Origin: Thermohalobaculum sp039030915
Lineage (GTDB): Bacteria > Pseudomonadota > Alphaproteobacteria > Rhodobacterales > Rhodobacteraceae
Reading direction: 5' to 3'
Length of the DNA stretch: 64,000 bases
NCBI GenBank assembly: GCA_039030915.1
Contig: JBCCDG010000004.1
Coordinates: 1 to 64,000, forward strand
How positions within the stretch are numbered: position 1 is the first letter of the stretch; each line of letters opens with the position of its first letter. The notes beneath the pieces are model-generated. The model did no database searches and was not told the origin of the DNA. It worked only from the letters and a program-made list of their open reading frames with translations. The translations under genes were made by a program, and so were the position numbers. This document shows, in pieces, positions 59,472 through 64,000 of the stretch.

Positions 59472-61322
59472 ATGACCCGTTTCTTCGAGACCCTTTTCGA
59501 CCCCTTCGCCGAGGCAGACGGTCCGCCGCCGCAGCGCGCCTGGCCATTCTACCGGTGGCTGATGCAAGGCTCGGAGCGGGCGGTCTGGCTCTTTGCCGCC
59601 GTCTCCATGGCGCTCGGCGCGGCGGAAGCGCTCGGCGCCTTTCTTGTCGGCTACGCCATCGACCTCGCGCGTGTGGCGGAGGCCTCGGGCGGCTCGGAAG
59701 GCTTCTTCGCGGCAAACTGGGTCATGCTCGCGCTTATCGGCGCCTTCCTCGTGATCCTCCGCCCGGCGCTCATGTCCGTGAACTCGGCCGTCTCCGCGAT
59801 CTCCGTGGCGCCCGGACTGGCGCACCTCTCACTCTGGCGGCTGCACCGGCACACGCTCGGCCAGGCGGTGAGCTATTTCCAGGACGATTTCGCGGGGCGC
59901 ATCAGCCAAAAGGAGCTACAGACCTCGAACGCCGTGGCGCAGGGCACGAACGAGTTTCTGAACGCCATCGCATACGGGCTTTCAGCCATCGTGGGCGCGC
60001 TCATCGTGCTTGGGGCAGCCTCCGTCTGGCTGGCTGCCGTCCTCGTCGCATGGTTCGCCATCTACATCCTGCTGGTACGCCACTACCTGCCCGAGATCAG
60101 GGCGCGGAGCCGGGCGCGCGCCGATGCACGCTCTGGCCTCTCGGGCACGCTGGTCGACCAGATCGGCCATATCGAGACGGTCAAGCTCTTCGCCCATACG
60201 GGTCGAGAGGAGGAGCGGGCCCAGGAGGCGATCGCGCGGTATCGCAGGGCGGGGCTCGATTTCGGCGGCACCGTCTGGCGTTTCCGCAGCCTCCTCGCAT
60301 TTCTTTCGGGCGTTCTGCCGGCAGCGCTCCTCGGCATGGGCTTCTGGCTCTGGAGCGCGGGCACGGCCTCGCTGGGCGACGTCGCGGCGGCGGGGCTTCT
60401 CGCCATGCGTCTCAGCCACATGTCGGGGTGGATCAGCTTCGTCGCGATGACGATCTTCACCGAGATCGGCGTGCTCGAGGACGGCATGCGCACGCTTTCG
60501 CCTCATCACACGCTGACCGACGCCCCCGATGCCGAGCCGCCGGCAAGCCGTGCGCGCGGCGCCATCGCCTATGAGCGGGCGACCTTCAAGTACGGCCGGC
60601 GCAAGGGCGGGGGGCTCAACGGCATCGACCTCAAGATCGCCCCGGGCGAGAAGGTCGCGCTGGTCGGCCCCTCCGGTGCGGGCAAGTCCACCGCAGTGGC
60701 AGCCCTTCTTCGTCTCCACGATCTGGAGGAAGGACGGATCACGCTCGACGGGCATGACCTGCGCGAGATGCCGCAGGAGTGGCTGCGCCGTCAGGTGGCG
60801 GTGGTCACGCAGGAGCCCGCGCTCTTCAACCGTTCGGCGCGGGACAACATTCTCTACGGCAATCCCGATGCGGGCGAGGCCGCGATGATGGAGGCGGCAC
60901 GACGGGCCGAGGCGCACGAGTTTATCCAGGATATCCGGGACCCGCGCGGCCGCGAAGGCTATGACGCACATCTGGGCGAGAACGGCGTCAAGCTGTCGGG
61001 CGGGCAGCGCCAAAGGATCGCGATAGCCCGCGCCGTTCTGAAAGACGCACCCATACTGGTGCTCGACGAAGCGACCTCGGCATTGGACTCGGAGGTCGAA
61101 GCGGAGATCCAAGCGGCGCTCGAGGGCGTGATGAAGGGCCGCAGCGTGCTCGCCATCGCCCACAGGCTTAGCACCGTGCAAGCGATGGATCGCATCGTTG
61201 TGCTGGACAAGGGCCTCGTCTGCGAGGAGGGCAGCCATATGGAGCTTCTGGAACGAGATGGCCTCTACGCGCGCTTGTGGACGCGTCAGAGCGGCGGTTT
61301 CCTTGCCGAAGCGGCAGAATAG
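59472..61322 (+). CDS. ABC half-transporter (type IV exporter), second of a pair
   Basis: A 616-residue protein of the same design. The membrane core contains YFQDDFAGRISQKELQTSN and TVKLFAHTGREEERAQ. The nucleotide-binding domain has Walker A GPSGAGKST, LSGGQRQRIAIARAVL and VLVLDEATSALDSEVE. The ATG at 59472 is preferred to a GTG at 59409, which would make the gap to the previous gene only 30 bp. The two half-transporters share motifs closely, suggesting gene duplication. Confidence 0.92.
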   Translation: MTRFFETLFDPFAEADGPPPQRAWPFYRWLMQGSERAVWLFAAVSMALGAAEALGAFLVGYAIDLARVAEASGGSEGFFAANWVMLALIGAFLVILRPALMSVNSAVSAISVAPGLAHLSLWRLHRHTLGQAVSYFQDDFAGRISQKELQTSNAVAQGTNEFLNAIAYGLSAIVGALIVLGAASVWLAAVLVAWFAIYILLVRHYLPEIRARSRARADARSGLSGTLVDQIGHIETVKLFAHTGREEERAQEAIARYRRAGLDFGGTVWRFRSLLAFLSGVLPAALLGMGFWLWSAGTASLGDVAAAGLLAMRLSHMSGWISFVAMTIFTEIGVLEDGMRTLSPHHTLTDAPDAEPPASRARGAIAYERATFKYGRRKGGGLNGIDLKIAPGEKVALVGPSGAGKSTAVAALLRLHDLEEGRITLDGHDLREMPQEWLRRQVAVVTQEPALFNRSARDNILYGNPDAGEAAMMEAARRAEAHEFIQDIRDPRGREGYDAHLGENGVKLSGGQRQRIAIARAVLKDAPILVLDEATSALDSEVEAEIQAALEGVMKGRSVLAIAHRLSTVQAMDRIVVLDKGLVCEEGSHMELLERDGLYARLWTRQSGGFLAEAAE

Positions 61323-61333
61323 CGCGCCGCATG

Positions 61334-61381
61334 CGTTCCCCCGCGCCGCGCGCCAACCGTTCCCCTGCGCCGCGCGCCAAC
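61334..61381 (+). repeat. Tandem 24-bp direct repeat
   Basis: Two adjacent 24-bp units (61334-61357 and 61358-61381) that differ at a single base (position 9, C versus T). Each begins CGTTCCCC and ends GCGCGCCAAC. They lie just after the ABC gene stop. Confidence 0.8.
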
Positions 61382-61574
61382 TCGCTCATCTGCAGAGAAA
61401 TGGCATAGAACAGCGGCCCGAAAGGCCCGCTGCACACGCCCGCGCAGGACACCGTCCGCCAGATTAGCGCTCACGCCGATCTCCGGAGGCGGTCTCCGAC
61501 CATCGAAGGATCGGCGCGATGCCCCGGCTCTCAGGCCGGGATATCGCGGCGATGCAAGTTGCCAATATCCTAAA

Positions 61575-61751
61575 TCAGATGCCGATGCCGGCATCCTTAC
61601 GCTCTGTGTGCTTCTGATAGACCTTCGGAATCTCACCGGGGTTCTTGTCGTGCTCGTTCAGCTTCCGGGTCCGATACCAGTTCCAGATCGCGTATAGCAG
61701 ACCGCCGCCAAGAGTGAACAGGATGAGAGTGATGACAAGGTTCTCGACCAT
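61575..61751 (-). CDS. 58-residue single-helix membrane protein
   Basis: The minus-strand ATG at 61751 opens a 58-codon frame: MVENLVITLILFTLGGGLLY forms one hydrophobic helix (about residues 5-22). An aromatic/basic boundary (IWNWYRTRKLNEHD) and a charged tail ending RKDAGIGI follow. GGAG lies upstream at good spacing. Its composition is realistic (Asn, Lys, Ile, Tyr present), unlike the Arg/Ala-rich noise frames nearby. It is 122 bp downstream of dctM on the same strand and may be read from the TRAP transcript. No family is known to me. Confidence 0.75.
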   Translation of the reverse strand: MVENLVITLILFTLGGGLLYAIWNWYRTRKLNEHDKNPGEIPKVYQKHTERKDAGIGI

Positions 61752-61873
61752 GTTTTGCTCCGTTGTTGCTCCACATTCTCAACGGGCGAACAGAAGAAGC
61801 GTTCAAAAATCATGCTGCGACAAGTCGTCCGCCAAATAGTATCAGCAGCAATACTTCCACCCTGCGGAACTGC

Positions 61874-63196
61874 TCACCGCGCCATCTGGTCCGGCAGCCA
61901 GGTCGCGATGCCCGGGAACGCGGTGATGAGCACGACACCGAGCACGAGCAGGAGGAAGAACGGCGCCGCATGGCCCGCGATGCGCAGGATGTTCTCGCCG
62001 GTCATTCCCTGAAGCACGAAGAGGTTGAAACCCACGGGCGGCGTGATCTGGCTCATTTCGACGACGAGCACGAGGAAGATGCCGAACCAAATGCGGTCGA
62101 TCCCCACCGCCTCAACCATCGGCACGATCACGGCGGTGGTCAGCACCACGACCGAAATGCCGTCGAGAAAGCATCCGAGGATGATGAAGAACAGCGTCAG
62201 CGCGACGAGCAGCCCGGTGGAGGAAAGGCCGAGATCGCCAATCCACTCCGCCAGCACGCGCGGGATCCCGGTGAAGCCCATGGCGACCGTCAAGAACGCG
62301 GCCCCGGCCAGGATCAGCGCAATCATGCAGGAGGTGCGCGTCGCCGCCATCAGGCTCTCGGTGAAAACCTTCCACGAAAGCTCGCCGTTCCACCAGACGA
62401 GCACGAAGGAGAGGAGCACGCCGACGGCGGCCGCATCGGTCGGCGAGGCGAGCCCGGCATAGATCGAGCCGATGACGCCCGCGATCAGCAGCACGACGGG
62501 AATGAGTGTCCGCGACCGTTCAAGTTTCTCCAGGAACGGCAGCTCCTTGTCCTGCAGCGCAGGCATGCGGCTGCGGTTGAGGAGCGCCCAGATCATCACA
62601 TAGCCCATGAAGAGCGTGAGCATCATGACCCCCGGCCCGACGCCTGCGAGGAAGAGCCGCGCGATGCTTTCCTCAATGGCGACGCCGTAGACGATCAGGA
62701 TGATCGAGGGCGGGATCAGGAGGCCGAGCGTGCCCGAGCCGGCAAGGGTCCCGATCACCAGCGGCCGGTCGTAGCCGCGCTTCTCGAGCTCCGGCATCGA
62801 CATCTTGCCGACCGTGGCGCAGGTGGCGGCCGAAGAGCCCGAGACGGCCGCGAAGATACCGCAACCGAGGATGTTCACGTGCAGGAGCGAGCCGGGCAGC
62901 CTGCCGAGCCAGGGCGCGAGGCCGGTGAAAAGGTCGGAGGAAAGGCGCGATCTGAAGAGGATTTCCCCCATCCAGATGAAGAGCGGCAGCGCCGCCAGTG
63001 CCCACGAGTTGGAGGCGCCCCAGACCGTTGAGGCCAGCGTCTGCCCGATGGTGCCGAACCCGGTGAAAAGCGCCTTGTCGGTGAAGAGCAGAAAGGCCGT
63101 CGCGCCCGCGGCGAAGAGCGAGAGCGCGACCCAAACGCCCGAGCCGAGAAAGAAGAAGAGCGCGACGACGAGGACGATGCCGGCGAGGACCTCCAT
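61874..63196 (-). CDS. dctM: TRAP transporter large permease (DctM)
   Basis: A 440-residue membrane protein with about twelve helices. DctM signatures are AAVSGSSAATCATVGKMSMPELEKRGYD, GSGTLGLLIPPSIILIVYGV, SPTDAAAVGVLLSF and EMSQITPPVGFNLFVLQGMTG. It is the ion-coupled channel part of a tripartite system importing organic acids or similar solutes. It starts 3 bp after dctQ. Confidence 0.95.
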   Translation of the reverse strand: MEVLAGIVLVVALFFFLGSGVWVALSLFAAGATAFLLFTDKALFTGFGTIGQTLASTVWGASNSWALAALPLFIWMGEILFRSRLSSDLFTGLAPWLGRLPGSLLHVNILGCGIFAAVSGSSAATCATVGKMSMPELEKRGYDRPLVIGTLAGSGTLGLLIPPSIILIVYGVAIEESIARLFLAGVGPGVMMLTLFMGYVMIWALLNRSRMPALQDKELPFLEKLERSRTLIPVVLLIAGVIGSIYAGLASPTDAAAVGVLLSFVLVWWNGELSWKVFTESLMAATRTSCMIALILAGAAFLTVAMGFTGIPRVLAEWIGDLGLSSTGLLVALTLFFIILGCFLDGISVVVLTTAVIVPMVEAVGIDRIWFGIFLVLVVEMSQITPPVGFNLFVLQGMTGENILRIAGHAAPFFLLLVLGVVLITAFPGIATWLPDQMAR

Positions 63197-63199
63197 GGC

Positions 63200-63754
63200 T
63201 CAGAACTCCCCCGGCTGGTCTGCCTCGGCGATGAAGTCGCCCTTGATCGCGGAGGCACAGGCATCGATGAGCGCGACCGTGAAGATCGTGAGGCCGAGCG
63301 CCATGCCCGCCTGCGGGATCCAGATCGCAACGGGGATGAGCCCCGGCGATACATCGTTGAAGCGCCAGCTCTCCTCGACCAGCATCCACATCCAGCCCGT
63401 AAAGTAGACGGCAAGGATGGCGGCGACGCCCGTCGACCAGACCTCCGCCACCTGCCGCGTCTTCGGACCCATCCGCTGCAGGATCAGCCCGACACGGATA
63501 TGCGCACCCCTCCGCAAGGTGTGGGCCGCGGCGAGGAATGAGCTCGTCGCCAGGAAGTAGCCCGTGAATTCTGCGTATGACGGCAGCACGAGGCCCACCG
63601 CCTCGGCGCCGAAGAGCATGGCGAGGCTGTCGAGCAGGTTAAAGGCGACCTGGACCAGCACGGTGAGCGCGATGAGCGCGAGAAAGGCCGCCGCGGCCAC
63701 GCCGGCGGCATCGTAGAGGCGGTCGAGAGCGTCGCGCATCGGCTTCTCCGGCAT
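63200..63754 (-). CDS. dctQ: TRAP transporter small permease (DctQ)
   Basis: A 184-residue four-helix membrane protein. It has AEFTGYFLATSSFLAAAHTLRRGAHIRVGLI, the typical DctQ stretch with basic residues, and WIPQAGMALGLTIFTVALID near the C-terminus. It bridges the binding protein and DctM. It is followed by dctM after 3 bp and preceded by an attenuator-like hairpin after dctP. Confidence 0.93.
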   Translation of the reverse strand: MPEKPMRDALDRLYDAAGVAAAAFLALIALTVLVQVAFNLLDSLAMLFGAEAVGLVLPSYAEFTGYFLATSSFLAAAHTLRRGAHIRVGLILQRMGPKTRQVAEVWSTGVAAILAVYFTGWMWMLVEESWRFNDVSPGLIPVAIWIPQAGMALGLTIFTVALIDACASAIKGDFIAEADQPGEF

Positions 63755-63795
63755 GATCGGCTGTGAGGGGAGGCTGAAGGGCGCGGTCGGCGCGG

Positions 63796-63818
63796 AAAAC
63801 AGGCCCGCCGCGGGCGGG
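63796..63818 (-). terminator. Attenuator-like hairpin between dctP and dctQ
   Basis: CCCGCC (63804-63809) and GGCGGG (63813-63818) pair around a 3-nt loop. On the minus strand the stem is followed by CCTGTTTTCC. It lies about 60 bp after the dctP stop and before dctQ, and would raise binding-protein message over permease message. Confidence 0.6.
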
Positions 63819-63879
63819 AAGTTGGGCGGGGCGGCGGCGGGACTGTCTCCCGCCCTCGACCGTCCCCGCCCGCGTCACG

Positions 63880-64000
63880 TCACTGCTTGAAGGCGTCGAC
63901 GACGGCTTGGCCCTCGTCCCCGGCCTTCTCCAGCCACTCGGCCGTCATGGTCGCGCCGACATCCTCAAGCTTGGCCTTGAGCGTGTCAGACGGATCGCTG
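63880..64000 (-). CDS. dctP: TRAP transporter substrate-binding protein, C-terminal fragment (DctP)
   Basis: The last 40 codons of a minus-strand gene running out of the window. They encode LKAKLEDVGATMTAEWLEKA followed by GDEGQAVVDAFKQ and a TGA. This C-terminal helix (TAEWLEKAGDEGQAVVDAF) is typical of DctP-type solute receptors. The binding pocket is outside the window, so the ligand cannot be guessed. It is the first gene of the dctPQM unit. Confidence 0.85.
   Translation of the reverse strand, partial: SDPSDTLKAKLEDVGATMTAEWLEKAGDEGQAVVDAFKQ

Noticed and set aside
61440..61570. Hairpin CCCGGC/GCCGGG downstream of the 58-residue gene as its terminator
   Set aside because: No T-run follows on the minus strand and the stem is only 6 bp, so a terminator call is not supported.

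Overview
The window is a GC-rich chromosomal segment of what is most probably an alphaproteobacterium of the Rhodobacterales type. This placement is inferred from three things: a Paracoccus-like sox gene order, a VPLPA-CTERM-like sorting tail, and local gene sets (rsmE/ubiA; ETF-QO/uracil-DNA glycosylase/moaB; truB-rpsO-pnp; moxR with DUF58 and DUF4159 genes) that I associate with that order. No rRNA, tRNA or CRISPR array was recognised. The only mobile element seen is the 5' end of an IS256-family transposase at the left edge.

Left third (1-13.4 kb): a nearly complete Sox thiosulfate/sulfide oxidation locus. A leftward unit runs soxV-soxW-soxX-soxY-soxZ-soxA-soxB-soxC-soxD-soxE-soxF. A divergent rightward unit carries soxS, a GlcG/HbpS-like secreted protein, an ArsR-type regulator with the SoxR/SqrR cysteine pair, and a YeeE/YedE (SoxT-like) transporter. 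SoxXA, SoxYZ, SoxB and SoxCD together form the periplasmic thiosulfate-oxidising system. SoxEF resembles flavocytochrome c sulfide dehydrogenase. SoxV, SoxW and SoxS handle thiol redox, and SoxR is the likely sulfane-sulfur switch. Candidate operators lie in the soxV-soxS and soxW-soxX gaps. SoxD is short and has one haem motif, and soxG/soxH are not seen where Paracoccus has them.

Middle (13.4-41.1 kb): mostly housekeeping and conserved hypothetical genes. They include a DMT exporter, a DUF2147 protein, a GT2-GtrA glycosyltransferase, a DUF3616 protein, glutaryl-CoA dehydrogenase, rsmE and ubiA (divergent, start codons 9 bp apart), a VPLPA-CTERM protein, a DUF3422 protein, a SAM methyltransferase, ETF-QO, a cysteine-free family-4-like uracil-DNA glycosylase, moaB and an orphan HPt protein. 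A possible peptidoglycan-processing trio follows (M17 aminopeptidase, NlpC/P60 hydrolase, lytic transglycosylase), then a dimethylglycine-dehydrogenase-like flavoprotein, a YbaY/META protein and truB-rpsO-pnp with clear RNA hairpins. GcdH and ETF-QO fit one electron route from acyl-CoA oxidation to ubiquinone.

Right third (41.1-64 kb): a tightly packed moxR operon (moxR, an exported protein, a DUF58 protein, a BatA/DUF4159 membrane protein, a vWA/amidotransferase-like membrane protein). Next come a DUF1285 protein, a K+ channel, a Nudix CoA pyrophosphatase overlapping cca, a LysE exporter, a DM13 lipoprotein, an ABM-fold protein, an SDR, hemF, two adjacent ABC half-transporters, a 58-residue membrane protein, and a TRAP transporter (dctM, dctQ and the 3' end of dctP) that runs off the right edge.
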